Assembly: GCF_030848395.1 (NCBI RefSeq)
Contig: NZ_JAVDBT010000002.1
Coordinates: forward strand, 186,001 to 250,000
Direction: 5' to 3'
Length of the DNA: 64,000 nt
From: Pseudogemmobacter lacusdianii
Lineage (GTDB): Bacteria > Pseudomonadota > Alphaproteobacteria > Rhodobacterales > Rhodobacteraceae
How positions within the stretch are numbered: the stretch's first letter is position 1; the number at the start of each line of letters is the position of its first letter. The notes below the pieces were generated by a model, which worked only from the letters and a program-made list of their open reading frames with translations, made no database searches and was not told the origin of the DNA. Of this stretch, positions 50,934 to 60,079 are shown piece by piece. The translations under genes and the position numbers were made by a program.

Positions 50934-50948
50934 GTAAAGAATCAGTAA
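50934..50948. promoter_or_regulatory. Weak CtrA-like pair between flgJ-like gene and fliK
   Basis: GTAA, seven bases, GTAA on the plus strand. Spacing matches CtrA sites but each half has one mismatch. It is noted because it lies in the third divergent flagellar gap and at a similar distance from both starts. Confidence 0.25.
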
Positions 50949-50994
50949 CTGCTTGTCGGCTAGTGAGGTGCGTCCCGACAGAAATCGTAGAAAG

Positions 50995-52791
50995 ATGATG
51001 CAGGTTCAGCCTCTCCCTCCGCTTCCCGGTTCAATGATGCTCGCGGCAGAGCCCCGCCCCCAGCAGGCGGAGGTGTCGGGCTTTCCCATGCTTTTGTGGG
51101 AGGCAGAAACGACTCCAGACCAGACTGTGGCTGTTGACGGCACAAAGCGAGAGAGTGATTGGCCCAGCGCGCAGGCCCCTCAGCCGCACAACGTCACTGT
51201 AGTTTTAAACTTCGATCAGGCGGCCGCCGGTTTCGGGATGGCTGATTTTGCCATGTCTGCCACGCCCTTGGTGATACAGCTCACAACCGAACGTGCAGGG
51301 GAGGAGATTGGGTCTAAGCAGGCGATCCCTGCATCTTCGGATGAGCCTTTGGATGTATTCGCCGACGAGCACCATCGCGATGGTGAGCTCCCGCTGCTAA
51401 CCGCCCAGATAATTCCGGTGCCAAATGGCAAAGAGGAGTGGTCTGCATCTCTTGCTGCCTCGTTTGTGCCAGCGCGCCTTCCCGCGACATCAACCAGTGA
51501 AGAGGCGGGAGAAACTGCACCGGTGCCGCCTTCCTTCACCCCGGTCGTTTGGCCAGATAAGGCTGTTCAAAGCTCCCATTTGCATCAGGATGCCGAGGTC
51601 TTGCCGAGCAAGGTAATGGCTCAAGCTGCGCCGGTGGCAAAAGTCAGCCCCCCCGAAATGCCTCGTCCTGCGGTCATGCAGGCGCAGTTCACTGGCAGAT
51701 TGGCCGATGCCGCAGCGCCTTTGCCTTTTGCGCCTCAAGATGTGGTTGATCCGGCCATATTGGAAACCTCCAAGGTAGAGCGCTTCGCTATAAATGCGCC
51801 GAGTGACCGTTCTGGTGGCAGCGCTGCAAAAGCTGTTGCCGCGGAACCTATGCGCCAGATTAAGGTGTTGGCTGGTATATCCGGTAGCGCAGGGTCGCAG
51901 AGTGATGTGCTCGATTTTCCGCCCCTTCGGCAGAAAGATAGCTTGGCGCCAGAGCACGAAGGCGCGGGCGCCGGGATGATGCCTCAGGAGGAACGGATCT
52001 GGCGTGCGGTATGGCCTTTAGCTTTAGCGCCCCTGGTTGTGGCGCCCGAGGCTCCTTCGGGCCCTGCTCTTGGCTTGGCGCAAGGGAAGGCTAATTCTAA
52101 CGAGACAGAGCCGCTGCCAGATGCGGCTGGGCGCGAACCGGTGCAATTCTTTGAGGCGGCGGTGAGCAAGGTTTCGGTGACCACGCCTCTGCTGGTGGGG
52201 ACGCCGGTGCCCTTTTTGGCTGAAATTCAGGCCATCGCCAGACCCTCTGGAATGGGCGTTATGCAACCTGTTCCCGATCAGGCTGCCGGTCTTACTGTCA
52301 CTGCAGCCCCGCCGCCCGATATGGGCACCATTCTGTCGATGACCACTGCCCCTTCAGCAAGCGCGCCACATTTCGCCGAACGTTCCCCGCCCGTCCTGCC
52401 GGTTCATCTGCAGGTGAGCCAAGCCTTGGCGGGTATGCCCTTGGTCACCGAGTTGCAGCTGTCTCCGCAAGAGCTGGGCCATGTGCGAATCGAGATGCAG
52501 CAAGACGGGGAGCGTCTTATGGTCTTGGTCACTGCTGAGCGCCCTGAAACGCTTGAGTTGCTGCGCCGCCACGCGCCCGATTTGTCGGCAGAATTGCGCA
52601 ATGCGGGCCATTCCACGCTGGATCTCAGCTTCGGGCGCTGGGCTGGTCCAGGCCACGATGGGGCGCAAGATGGTGTGTTTGAACCACAATTGGGCAGCCC
52701 TGAACCTCAAGGAGAGGTCGCTGTTGTAACCAAAGACGTGCCCCCAGCGCGCCAATCCAGCGCGTTGGGCGGGTTATATTTGCGCATCTGA
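50995..52791 (+). CDS. fliK: Flagellar hook-length control protein FliK
   Basis: A protein of about 598 residues. The first 470 are low-complexity, Pro/Ala-rich and variable, the ruler part. The C-terminal Flg_hook domain is clear: LVTELQLSPQELGHVRIEMQ, then LELLRRHAPDLSAELRNAGH and LDLSF. ATG 50995 follows AGAAAG; a TTG at 50953 would add 14 residues and cannot be excluded. It is followed eight bases later by flgD, a functional pair in hook building. Confidence 0.85.
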   Translation: MMQVQPLPPLPGSMMLAAEPRPQQAEVSGFPMLLWEAETTPDQTVAVDGTKRESDWPSAQAPQPHNVTVVLNFDQAAAGFGMADFAMSATPLVIQLTTERAGEEIGSKQAIPASSDEPLDVFADEHHRDGELPLLTAQIIPVPNGKEEWSASLAASFVPARLPATSTSEEAGETAPVPPSFTPVVWPDKAVQSSHLHQDAEVLPSKVMAQAAPVAKVSPPEMPRPAVMQAQFTGRLADAAAPLPFAPQDVVDPAILETSKVERFAINAPSDRSGGSAAKAVAAEPMRQIKVLAGISGSAGSQSDVLDFPPLRQKDSLAPEHEGAGAGMMPQEERIWRAVWPLALAPLVVAPEAPSGPALGLAQGKANSNETEPLPDAAGREPVQFFEAAVSKVSVTTPLLVGTPVPFLAEIQAIARPSGMGVMQPVPDQAAGLTVTAAPPPDMGTILSMTTAPSASAPHFAERSPPVLPVHLQVSQALAGMPLVTELQLSPQELGHVRIEMQQDGERLMVLVTAERPETLELLRRHAPDLSAELRNAGHSTLDLSFGRWAGPGHDGAQDGVFEPQLGSPEPQGEVAVVTKDVPPARQSSALGGLYLRI

Positions 52792-52799
52792 GGGATCCC

Positions 52800-53462
52800 A
52801 TGAACGTTAATGAAACGGCTTCTTATCCCAGCCCGGCCAAATCCAGCTCTGGCGGGTCCTCATCAGGCTTAAGTGCTGATTTCACGACGTTTTTGAAAAT
52901 GCTGACGGTTCAGATGCAGAATCAAGATCCGATGAACCCGATAGAATCCTCGGATTATGCCGTGCAATTGGCCACCTTTTCGGGGGTCGAGCAGCAAGTG
53001 CGATCAAACCAACTGCTTGAGGCATTGGCGGCGCAATTCTCGTTGGTTGGGATGTCTCAGCTGGCCGGTTGGGTCGGGCAAGAGGCGCGGGCGGCGGCGG
53101 ATGTTTGGTATAGCGGCATGCCGGTGACGCTGGCGCCCAATCCGGTGGCAAATGCTGATAGCGCGGTTCTCGTGGTAAAAGACCAAACGGGCGCAGTGGT
53201 GTCGCGCGAGGGGATCCCGGTCTCGACCGAGCTTTATCAATGGTTTGGCGGTGATGCGGCGGGCAACCCATTGCCGGAAGGCCGCTACTCTCTTTCGCTG
53301 GAAAGCGTGCGAGCCGGTGAGGTGATCCAGACCGACCCGATGGAATATTACGGCCGCGTCATCGAAGCGCGGGGCGGGGCAGGCGGTGTTCGGCTGGTCT
53401 TTGCGGGCGGGATTGAAGTGCTTGCGTCGGATATCACCGCGCTTAGGGCGCCGCCAAGCTGA
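52800..53462 (+). CDS. flgD: Hook-cap (hook assembly scaffold) protein FlgD
   Basis: A 220-residue capping protein for hook growth. The conserved N-terminal export/assembly motif is DFTTFLKMLTVQMQNQDPMNPIESSDYAVQLATFSGVEQQ (about 27-66). The remainder shows the beta-rich domain. The hook gene flgE that usually follows is absent; the next gene is convergent ubiB 18 bp away. Confidence 0.94.
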   Translation: MNVNETASYPSPAKSSSGGSSSGLSADFTTFLKMLTVQMQNQDPMNPIESSDYAVQLATFSGVEQQVRSNQLLEALAAQFSLVGMSQLAGWVGQEARAAADVWYSGMPVTLAPNPVANADSAVLVVKDQTGAVVSREGIPVSTELYQWFGGDAAGNPLPEGRYSLSLESVRAGEVIQTDPMEYYGRVIEARGGAGGVRLVFAGGIEVLASDITALRAPPS

Positions 53463-53480
53463 CGTTTGACGAAAGCCCCA

Positions 53481-55013
53481 TTAGAGCAGATGGGCCATCG
53501 CCGCCCCGGCAGCCGCAGCGACCATAACCGCAGGCAGCGGCCACCACCGCCAAGCGCGGTCGCGCGGCAGCTTCACAACCACCGTCGAATGGCCTGCGTT
53601 GATCAGCTGCGCTTCCACCATCGCGGGCAGTTTGGGGCCAAACCGGGCCAGAACGCGGATTGTGCGCATCAAATCGCGCGCCATCGCTTGGGGGCCAAGG
53701 TTCTTGCGGATATAGCCCTCGACCACCGGCCGCGCGACCTGCCAGATGTTGATATGCGGGTCCAGCGAGCGGGCCACGCCTTCCACCACGACCATGGTGC
53801 GCTGAAGTAGGATCAGCTCGGTCCGGGTTTCCATGCCGAAGCGCTCGGTGACCTCAAAGAGGTATGAGAGCAGTCGGGCCATCGAAATCCGGCTCGCCTC
53901 CATGCCGAAAATCGGCTCGCCCACGGCACGCAAGGCGCGGGCGAATTCGTCGATGTCGCGGTCGGCAGGGACATAGCCCGCCTCGAAATGCACCTCGGCG
54001 ACGCGGCGATAATCCTTGGCGATGAAGCCCATAAGGATCTCGGCATAGACCTTGCGGGTATATTCATCGATCCGGCCCATGATGCCGAAATCATAGGTGA
54101 TCAGCTCGCCCGCGGGGGTGACCTTCAGGTTGCCCTGATGCATGTCGCCGTGGAAAAAACCGTCGCGCAATGCATGGGACAGGAACATTTGCAGCACCCG
54201 CGCGCCCAAAGCGGGGCGGTCGATGCCCGCCGCATCCATCGCGGCAAGGTCGTTGAGCCCGATCCCCTCGGCCCAGCCGATGGTCATCACGGTGCGCCCC
54301 GAGAGATGCCAAACTGGCTGAGGCACAATCAGCCCGACGTCATTCTTCGTATTGTCGCCAAATTCCGAGGCGGCCGAGCTTTCAAGGCGCAGGTCCAGCT
54401 CACCCAGAACCACACCTTCAAAGTGTCGCACCACATCCAAAGGCCGCAGGCGGCGCGAGAAGGGCGCAAGCCGCTCGATCCAAGCGGCGGCAAAGAAGAA
54501 AGCGTCAATGTCCTTGCGGAAGGCGCGTTCGATATTGGGACGCAGCACTTTGACCGCAACGATCTGCCCGGTGCCAGCGACTTCGGCCTTATGCACCTGC
54601 GCGATCGAGGCAGCGGCAACCGGCTCGGAGAAGGCGGAAAACGCCTCATCCACCCGCACGCCAAGCTCCGCCTCGATCATCGCTTTGGCGGTATCTGTGG
54701 AGAAGGGCGGCAGTTGGTCTTGTAGATAGGTCAGTTGCCTTGCAAGCTCGGCACCGACGATATCGGGACGGGTCGAAAGGATCTGACCGAATTTGATATA
54801 GGCCGGGCCCAGTGCGGTCAGCGCGCGGGTCAAAGGCGGCAGCGAGGGGTCGCCAGCAAGGCCCAACCATTTGAACGGCCAACCTAAAATCCGCGCCGCA
54901 GCGCGCACCCGCGGTGGCGCCTCAACCGCGGTCAGCACTTGGCTAATAGCCCCTGTCCGCTCCATCGTGGCAAGGGTTCGGATCAGCCGAAAGATATTAT
55001 GCGGACCGCGCAT
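53481..55013 (-). CDS. ubiB: Ubiquinone biosynthesis protein UbiB (ABC1/ADCK kinase-like)
   Basis: A 510-residue atypical protein-kinase-like ATPase needed for ubiquinone biosynthesis. KFGQILSTRPDIVG (about 72-85) is the KxGQ motif, AAASIAQVHKAEV (about 128-140) the Ala-rich nucleotide loop, and HGDMHQGNLKVTPAGELITYDFGIMG the catalytic/metal region. Two hydrophobic segments close the C-terminus (AWRWWPLPAVMVAAAAGAAMAHLL). It starts three bases after ubiE and is co-transcribed with it. Confidence 0.95.
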   Translation of the reverse strand: MRGPHNIFRLIRTLATMERTGAISQVLTAVEAPPRVRAAARILGWPFKWLGLAGDPSLPPLTRALTALGPAYIKFGQILSTRPDIVGAELARQLTYLQDQLPPFSTDTAKAMIEAELGVRVDEAFSAFSEPVAAASIAQVHKAEVAGTGQIVAVKVLRPNIERAFRKDIDAFFFAAAWIERLAPFSRRLRPLDVVRHFEGVVLGELDLRLESSAASEFGDNTKNDVGLIVPQPVWHLSGRTVMTIGWAEGIGLNDLAAMDAAGIDRPALGARVLQMFLSHALRDGFFHGDMHQGNLKVTPAGELITYDFGIMGRIDEYTRKVYAEILMGFIAKDYRRVAEVHFEAGYVPADRDIDEFARALRAVGEPIFGMEASRISMARLLSYLFEVTERFGMETRTELILLQRTMVVVEGVARSLDPHINIWQVARPVVEGYIRKNLGPQAMARDLMRTIRVLARFGPKLPAMVEAQLINAGHSTVVVKLPRDRAWRWWPLPAVMVAAAAGAAMAHLL

Positions 55014-55016
55014 GCG

Positions 55017-55766
55017 TTAGATTTTCCAGCCGGAATGCAGGGCGGCGATGCCCAAAGACAGATTGCGGTACTTCACCTGACCGAATCCCGCCTGCCGGAT
55101 CATTTGGGCAAAGGTTTCTTGGTCGGGGAATTTGCGGATTGATTCTACCAGATATTGATAGCTGTCGCGGTCGCCCGCCACGATCTGGCCCATCACCGGA
55201 ATGACATTGAAAGAATAAAGGTCATAGGCCTTTTGCATCATGTCATTGGGAATATGGCTGAATTCCAAAACCATCAGTCGACCGCCGGGCTTTAGCACCC
55301 GGTAAGCCTCGGCCAAAGCATCGGGGATTCGGGTCACGTTCCGAATGCCAAAGCTGATCGTGTAAGTGTCGAAAGTATTGGATTCAAAGGGCAATGCCAT
55401 TGCATCGCCCACAACCCAATCCAAGCTTGAGGCCATCTTTTCGGCATCAGCACGCTTGCGGCCTTCGATCAGCATCTGCTCGGTCATATCGCAGACCACG
55501 GCCGAGCCGCTGCGGGCGCGCTTCAAGAACCGAAACGCCACATCGCCAGTGCCGCCCGCCACGTCGAGCAGGCGCTGACCGGGGCGCGGGGCCAGCCAGT
55601 CCATCATCGCATCCTTCCAGATGCGGTGAATGCCGACCGACATCAGGTCGTTCATCACGTCATATTTGCTGGCAACCTTGGAAAAGACGCCATGCACCAT
55701 GCCGGCCTTTTCGGATTCCGGAACGTCACGATAGCCGAAATGGGTGGTTTTTTGGTCTTCGGTCAT
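55017..55766 (-). CDS. ubiE: Ubiquinone/menaquinone C-methyltransferase UbiE
   Basis: A 249-residue SAM methyltransferase for the C-methylation step of ubiquinone synthesis. [16 protein letters not shown] (about 65-80) is the SAM loop, [28 protein letters not shown] near 139-166 is the UbiE signature, and [31 protein letters not shown] the N-terminal one. ATG 55766 gives the standard N-terminus; the frame continues open to 55883. Divergent from mutM. Confidence 0.96.
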   Translation of the reverse strand: MTEDQKTTHFGYRDVPESEKAGMVHGVFSKVASKYDVMNDLMSVGIHRIWKDAMMDWLAPRPGQRLLDVAGGTGDVAFRFLKRARSGSAVVCDMTEQMLIEGRKRADAEKMASSLDWVVGDAMALPFESNTFDTYTISFGIRNVTRIPDALAEAYRVLKPGGRLMVLEFSHIPNDMMQKAYDLYSFNVIPVMGQIVAGDRDSYQYLVESIRKFPDQETFAQMIRQAGFGQVKYRNLSLGIAALHSGWKI

Positions 55767-55894
55767 GCCAAGGCCCTTGGGATGCTGTCTGCCGGGGTAT
55801 AACGCTCGGCGGCGGACAAGGGAAACCGCAATCTGCCGCAACCCCGGTGTGGTGACGCGCGGAAAGCTGTAAGATGCCGTCAAAGGAGTGCGTG

Positions 55895-56746
55895 ATGCCC
55901 GAATTGCCCGAGGTTGAGACCGTCCGGCGTGGTCTTTTGCCGGTGATGGAGGGGCAACAGATCCTGCAAGCGGCAGTGAACCGGCCCGATCTGCGCTGGC
56001 CTTTGCCCGACCGCATGGCCGAGCGGCTGACCGGCGCGCGGGTTTTGGCGCTGCGGCGGCGGTCGAAATACATCCTTGCTGACCTCTCCACCGATGAGAC
56101 TCTGATCATCCATCTCGGCATGTCGGGGCGGATGCTGATCTCGGGTGGAGTGGTGGGGGCCTTCCATCATGAACATCCCGCGCCGGGCAAACATGACCAT
56201 GTGGTGCTTGAGATGGAGGGCGGCGCGCGCGTCACCTTCAACGATGCGCGGCGTTTTGGCGCGATGGATCTGATCGCGACGGCGGGGGCCGATGCGCATC
56301 CCTTGCTGGCAGCCTTGGGCCCTGAGCCTTTTGGCAATGATTTCGACGAAATCTACCTTGCGGGCGTCTTGGCGGGACGACGCACGCCGATCAAATCGGC
56401 GCTGCTGGATCAGCGGCTCATTGCGGGTCTGGGCAATATCTACGTCTGCGAGGTCTTGTTCCGCGCCGGTCTTGCGCCGCAAAGACTGGCGGGCGCGTTG
56501 ACCCAACTTCAGACCGCTCAACTGGTGCCGATCATCCGCGACGTGCTGGCCGAGGCGATTGAGGCGGGTGGCTCTTCCTTGCGCGATCACCGCCAGACCA
56601 ATGGCGAGCTGGGCTATTTTCAGCATAATTTCCGGGTCTATGGCCGCGAAGGCCAGCCCTGTGCCACGCCCGGCTGCGATGCTATGATCGCGCGGGTGGT
56701 GCAATCTGGTCGCTCCAGCTTCTACTGCCCCTCGTGCCAGCGGTGA
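55895..56746 (+). CDS. mutM: Formamidopyrimidine-DNA glycosylase
   Basis: A 283-residue base-excision repair enzyme removing 8-oxoguanine. The N-terminus [13 protein letters not shown] provides the catalytic Pro2 and Glu3; the C-terminal zinc finger is CATPGC and [24 protein letters not shown] near 170-185 is the helix-two-turn-helix. ATG 55895 is required to expose Pro2, so the longer frame from 55874 is rejected. Divergent from ubiE with 128 bp between starts. Confidence 0.97.
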   Translation: MPELPEVETVRRGLLPVMEGQQILQAAVNRPDLRWPLPDRMAERLTGARVLALRRRSKYILADLSTDETLIIHLGMSGRMLISGGVVGAFHHEHPAPGKHDHVVLEMEGGARVTFNDARRFGAMDLIATAGADAHPLLAALGPEPFGNDFDEIYLAGVLAGRRTPIKSALLDQRLIAGLGNIYVCEVLFRAGLAPQRLAGALTQLQTAQLVPIIRDVLAEAIEAGGSSLRDHRQTNGELGYFQHNFRVYGREGQPCATPGCDAMIARVVQSGRSSFYCPSCQR

Positions 56747-56804
56747 CTTGCCTATCCTGCCACCTCTGATAGGAGTCCGCGCCACTTTGCCCGGGGATTG
56801 AGAC

Positions 56805-57581
56805 ATGGCCTACGAGACGCTGATCGTTGAAACCGAGGACTACACGACCCTCATCCGCCTCAATCGCCCTGATGCGATGAATGCGCTGAACACCACGCTG
56901 ATGCGCGAATTGTCCGAGGCGCTGACGCAAGCCGATTCCAATGACAAAGTGCGTTGCATTGTCATTACCGGCTCGGAAAAGGCCTTTGCGGCGGGCGCTG
57001 ATGTCAAGGAGATGGCGGGAAAGAGCTTCTCGGATGTCTTCGTGGACAACCTTTTCGGCCCCGAGACCGCGGCGATTCAAGCCGTGCGTAAGCCGATTAT
57101 TGCCGCAGTTTCAGGCTATTGCCTGGGGGGCGGCTGCGAGCTTGCGATGATGTGCGACTTCATCCTTGCCGGTGATAATGCGAAATTTGGCCAGCCCGAG
57201 ATCAACCTTGGCATCGTGGCTGGCATGGGCGGCACGCAGCGTCTGACCCGTCTCGTCGGCAAATCGAAGTCGATGGATATGCATCTGACCGGCCGCTTCA
57301 TGGAAGCAGCCGAGGCCGAGCGCGCGGGTCTGGTGAGCCGCGTCTTCCCGGTAAAAACCCTGGTAGAAGAAGCACTTAAGGTTGCGGCAAAGATCAGCGA
57401 GAAGTCGATGATTACCGCGATGCTGGTCAAAGAGGCCGTCAATCGGGCCGAAGAAACCTCGCTTTCCGAAGGGCTTTTGCACGAGCGCCGGCTTTTCCAC
57501 GCGGCCTTCGCCACCAGCGATCAGAAAGAGGGCATGGCAGCCTTCTTGGAAAAGCGTCAGCCGCAATTCCGCGACCGCTGA
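56805..57581 (+). CDS. Enoyl-CoA hydratase
   Basis: A 258-residue crotonase-fold enzyme for fatty-acid beta-oxidation. The oxyanion-hole segments [13 protein letters not shown] (about 63-75) and [17 protein letters not shown] (about 103-119) are present, and the catalytic glutamates are expected at ELAMM and in [20 protein letters not shown] (about 128-147). Length is exactly typical. The gene has its own 58-bp upstream gap and precedes rpsT, an order often seen in Rhodobacterales near dnaA. Confidence 0.93.
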   Translation: MAYETLIVETEDYTTLIRLNRPDAMNALNTTLMRELSEALTQADSNDKVRCIVITGSEKAFAAGADVKEMAGKSFSDVFVDNLFGPETAAIQAVRKPIIAAVSGYCLGGGCELAMMCDFILAGDNAKFGQPEINLGIVAGMGGTQRLTRLVGKSKSMDMHLTGRFMEAAEAERAGLVSRVFPVKTLVEEALKVAAKISEKSMITAMLVKEAVNRAEETSLSEGLLHERRLFHAAFATSDQKEGMAAFLEKRQPQFRDR

Positions 57582-57632
57582 GCGGCAGGCTGGTTAAGCC
57601 GAGCATCGACCTCGGCCAAAGACTCGGGGCGG

Positions 57633-57665
57633 GCGATTCGCTGTTTCCTTTCGATAAGGAATCGC
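57633..57665 (+). other. Alternative stem-loops upstream of rpsT
   Basis: GCGATTC (57633-57639) pairs with GAATCGC (57659-57665), while TTCCTT (57645-57650) pairs with AAGGAA (57656-57661). The two stems share bases 57659-57661 and so exclude each other. They lie in the 201-bp gap between the hydratase and rpsT, which otherwise shows no gene. No T-run follows, so a simple terminator is not supported. Confidence 0.3.
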
Positions 57666-57782
57666 TTATAGGCCGCCCTACATGCGCGTGGGCCCGCTTA
57701 GGCAGTAATAGATCTCGATCCTCGATCGGGACCTTCGGTCTTTCGTGCAATTGACATTTGAATAGACCGTAAGGAGCCAATC

Positions 57783-58055
57783 ATGGCCAATACCGACCAG
57801 TCCAAAAAACGCGCCCGCCAGTCGGAAGCGCGCTTTGCCGTTAACAAAGCCCGCCGTTCGCGCATCCGCACTTTCCTGCGTAAAGTGGAAGAAGCCATCG
57901 CTTCCGGCGATCAGGCTGTTGCTGCTGAAGCCCTGAAAAACGCCCAGCCCGAGCTGGCTCGTGGCGTCACCAAAGGCGTGCTGCACAAGAACACCGTTTC
58001 GCGCAAAATGTCGCGCCTTGCTTCGCGTGTGAAGGCCTTGGCCGCTAAAGCCTGA
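57783..58055 (+). CDS. rpsT: 30S ribosomal protein S20
   Basis: A 90-residue basic helical ribosomal protein that binds 16S r[24 protein letters not shown] and [14 protein letters not shown] are typical, and [18 protein letters not shown] closes the protein. TAAGGAG lies seven bases before the ATG. Expression is usually limited by S20 itself at translation. A strong terminator follows at 58080. Confidence 0.97.
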   Translation: MANTDQSKKRARQSEARFAVNKARRSRIRTFLRKVEEAIASGDQAVAAEALKNAQPELARGVTKGVLHKNTVSRKMSRLASRVKALAAKA

Positions 58056-58079
58056 ATCTAGGTTTAGACTGACTTTATT

Positions 58080-58113
58080 AAGGGGGCGCAATCTATTGGG
58101 TTGCGCCCCCTTT
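58080..58113 (+). terminator. Rho-independent terminator after rpsT
   Basis: AAGGGGGCGCAA and TTGCGCCCCCTT are perfect 12-bp arms around a nine-base loop, followed by TTTCT. It begins 25 bp after the rpsT stop and should separate rpsT from dnaA transcription. Confidence 0.9.
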
Positions 58114-58574
58114 CTCGTAGATTCGGCCCTTTAATTGGTTAAATTTGGCTTCGTGACCAATTTGTCAGGCCTCTCGGGATTCGATTGAATTGAATCTCTG
58201 TCAAGCTCGTTGTTCGGTTGCGGACCCCCTCCGGGAAGGGCTAGCGTCTCTTTGCGATTCACTTCGTCTTGGGGGACAAGCTGTGATCGCAAATGAGATT
58301 CGCGCTGCCAAGCAAGAGCGGGCCGACGGCCTGTAAACACGAATTTCGTTTGTGATCAGAGTGTTAACCGGATGCCATTGGCATCTCGGACCGAAGAACT
58401 GTTGACTGCTGCTTTGCGGCTTAAATAGTTGTTCTTGTTCTCTGGATATAAATGTCGGCTTGCCCAAAGCTTATGCGATGGGTCTGTCATATTATGCGTG
58501 TGAATCGTGTGTGGGGGCAACTTACGGTGCCGGGTCATTTATGGCCCGCAGAATCGGTGCAGGTCGGGCTAAAT
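58114..58574 (+). other. Non-coding region upstream of dnaA
   Basis: A 461-bp gap without a credible gene. It contains AT-rich stretches (about 58130-58150 and 58178-58197), an inverted repeat TTTGCGAT/ATCGCAAA at 58251-58293 enclosing a smaller CTTG/CAAG stem, and a perfect palindrome GATGCCA-T-TGGCATC at 58371-58385. TTGACT at 58402 and TATAAA at 58447 look like promoter elements but are not well spaced to each other. No TTATCCACA-type DnaA box was seen, so an origin is not supported. Confidence 0.5.
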
Positions 58575-59957
58575 ATGACGAACGAAACTTGGGGACAGGT
58601 CCGCGAATCGCTGATGCAGCGTGTGGGCAAGAATAACTACACGACCTGGATTGAACCGCTCCGGCTGAATCGGCTGACGAATGGTGTCGCGCATTTCGAA
58701 GTGCCGACCAGCTTTTTTGGTGATTGGGTGCAGCGTAACTATGCCGACCATATCCGCAGCCAGCTGGTGAATGCCGGGGCTGAGGTGCATCGCATTGAAT
58801 TTGCTGTGGCAAGCGCGGCGCCGAAATCCGCTCCGGTGAAATCTGCTGCTGCCGCGGCTGCCCCTGCGGCGGCTCCGGCCCGTCCGGCCCGGGCGCGTGC
58901 CGGACAAGACGAAGAGCTGCCCGGCGCACCGCTGGATGCGCGTTTCACCTTTGACAGCTTCGTCGTCGGCAAGCCCAACGAGCTGGCCCATGCCGCCGCC
59001 CGCCGTGTCGCTGAGGGCGGCCCGGTGACCTTCAACCCGCTCTTCCTTTATGGCGGCGTGGGGCTGGGTAAGACCCACCTTATGCATGCGATCGCGCATG
59101 AGCTTCAGCTGCGCCGTCCCGATCTGCGGGTGCTTTATCTTTCGGCCGAGCAGTTCATGTACCGCTTCATCCAAGCCCTGCGCGACAAGCAGGTGATGGA
59201 TTTCAAACAGCTTTTCCGCTCGGTTGATGTGCTGATGGTCGATGACGTACAGTTCATCGCCGGCAAGGATTCGACGCAAGAAGAGTTCTTCCACACCTTC
59301 AACGCTTTGGTGGATCAGAACAAACAGATCGTCATCTCGGCCGACCGCGCGCCGGGGGAGATCAAGGATCTTGAAGATCGCATCCGCAGCCGCCTGCAAT
59401 GCGGTCTGGTGGTGGACCTGCATCCCACCGATTACGAGCTGCGCCTTGGCATCTTGCAGCAAAAGGTTGAGGCCTATCGCGCCCAATACAAAGGCTTGCA
59501 GATCACTCCGGGCGTTTTGGAGTTCCTCGCGCATCGCATCACCACCAACGTGCGTGTGCTGGAAGGCGCTTTGACCCGGCTCTTCGCCTTCGCCTCGCTC
59601 GTCGGGCGTGAGATCACGCTTGATCTGGCCCAAGACTGCTTGGCCGACATTCTGCGCGCCTCGGATCGCAAGCTGACCATTGAAGAGATCCAGCGCAAAG
59701 TGGCCGAGCATTACAACATTCGCCTTGCCGATATGATCGGCCCGAAGCGGCTGCGCACCATTGCCCGGCCGCGTCAGGTGGCAATGTATCTGGCCAAACA
59801 ACTGACCGCCCGGTCGCTGCCCGAGATCGGCCGCCGCTTTGGTGGGCGCGATCACACCACGATCATGCATGGCGTGCGCAAGATAGAAGAGCTGATGGCG
59901 ATGGACAGCCAACTCTCTGATGATCTTCAACTTCTGAAGCGGATGCTGCAGGGCTGA
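58575..59957 (+). CDS. dnaA: Chromosomal replication initiator DnaA
   Basis: A 460-residue initiator AAA+ ATPase. Domain I starts TWGQVRESLMQRVGKNNYTTW; a short Ala/Pro linker (about 90-115) is domain II; GGVGLGKTHL (about 160-169) is Walker A and LMVDDVQFIAGK Walker B; domain IV ends with GGRDHTTIMHGVRKIEEL, the DNA-binding signature. ATG 58575 is chosen by homology; the frame is open to 58452 but the extra 41 residues do not resemble DnaA. It leads dnaA-dnaN-recF. Confidence 0.97.
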   Translation: MTNETWGQVRESLMQRVGKNNYTTWIEPLRLNRLTNGVAHFEVPTSFFGDWVQRNYADHIRSQLVNAGAEVHRIEFAVASAAPKSAPVKSAAAAAAPAAAPARPARARAGQDEELPGAPLDARFTFDSFVVGKPNELAHAAARRVAEGGPVTFNPLFLYGGVGLGKTHLMHAIAHELQLRRPDLRVLYLSAEQFMYRFIQALRDKQVMDFKQLFRSVDVLMVDDVQFIAGKDSTQEEFFHTFNALVDQNKQIVISADRAPGEIKDLEDRIRSRLQCGLVVDLHPTDYELRLGILQQKVEAYRAQYKGLQITPGVLEFLAHRITTNVRVLEGALTRLFAFASLVGREITLDLAQDCLADILRASDRKLTIEEIQRKVAEHYNIRLADMIGPKRLRTIARPRQVAMYLAKQLTARSLPEIGRRFGGRDHTTIMHGVRKIEELMAMDSQLSDDLQLLKRMLQG

Positions 59958-60079
59958 CGGGCCGGCGGCCTTGACGGGCTTGGGAAAGCCTTACAAAGTC
60001 AGCGGTAATTTGTTGCGCCCCGGCAGTATCCGGGTAATGTCAGCGTCCCCGAATCGGGGCGCCGGCAGGGGGATGATGG

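Noticed and set aside
58452-58574. Extended N-terminus for DnaA
   Set aside because: The extra 41 residues do not look like DnaA domain I, which starts cleanly at 58575.
58114-58574. Chromosomal origin oriC upstream of dnaA
   Set aside because: No TTATCCACA-type boxes were seen; AT-rich patches alone are insufficient. Kept only as a structured non-coding region.
58569-59930. A 453-residue minus-strand frame opposite dnaA
   Set aside because: dnaA is unambiguous; the antisense frame only reflects third-position GC bias.
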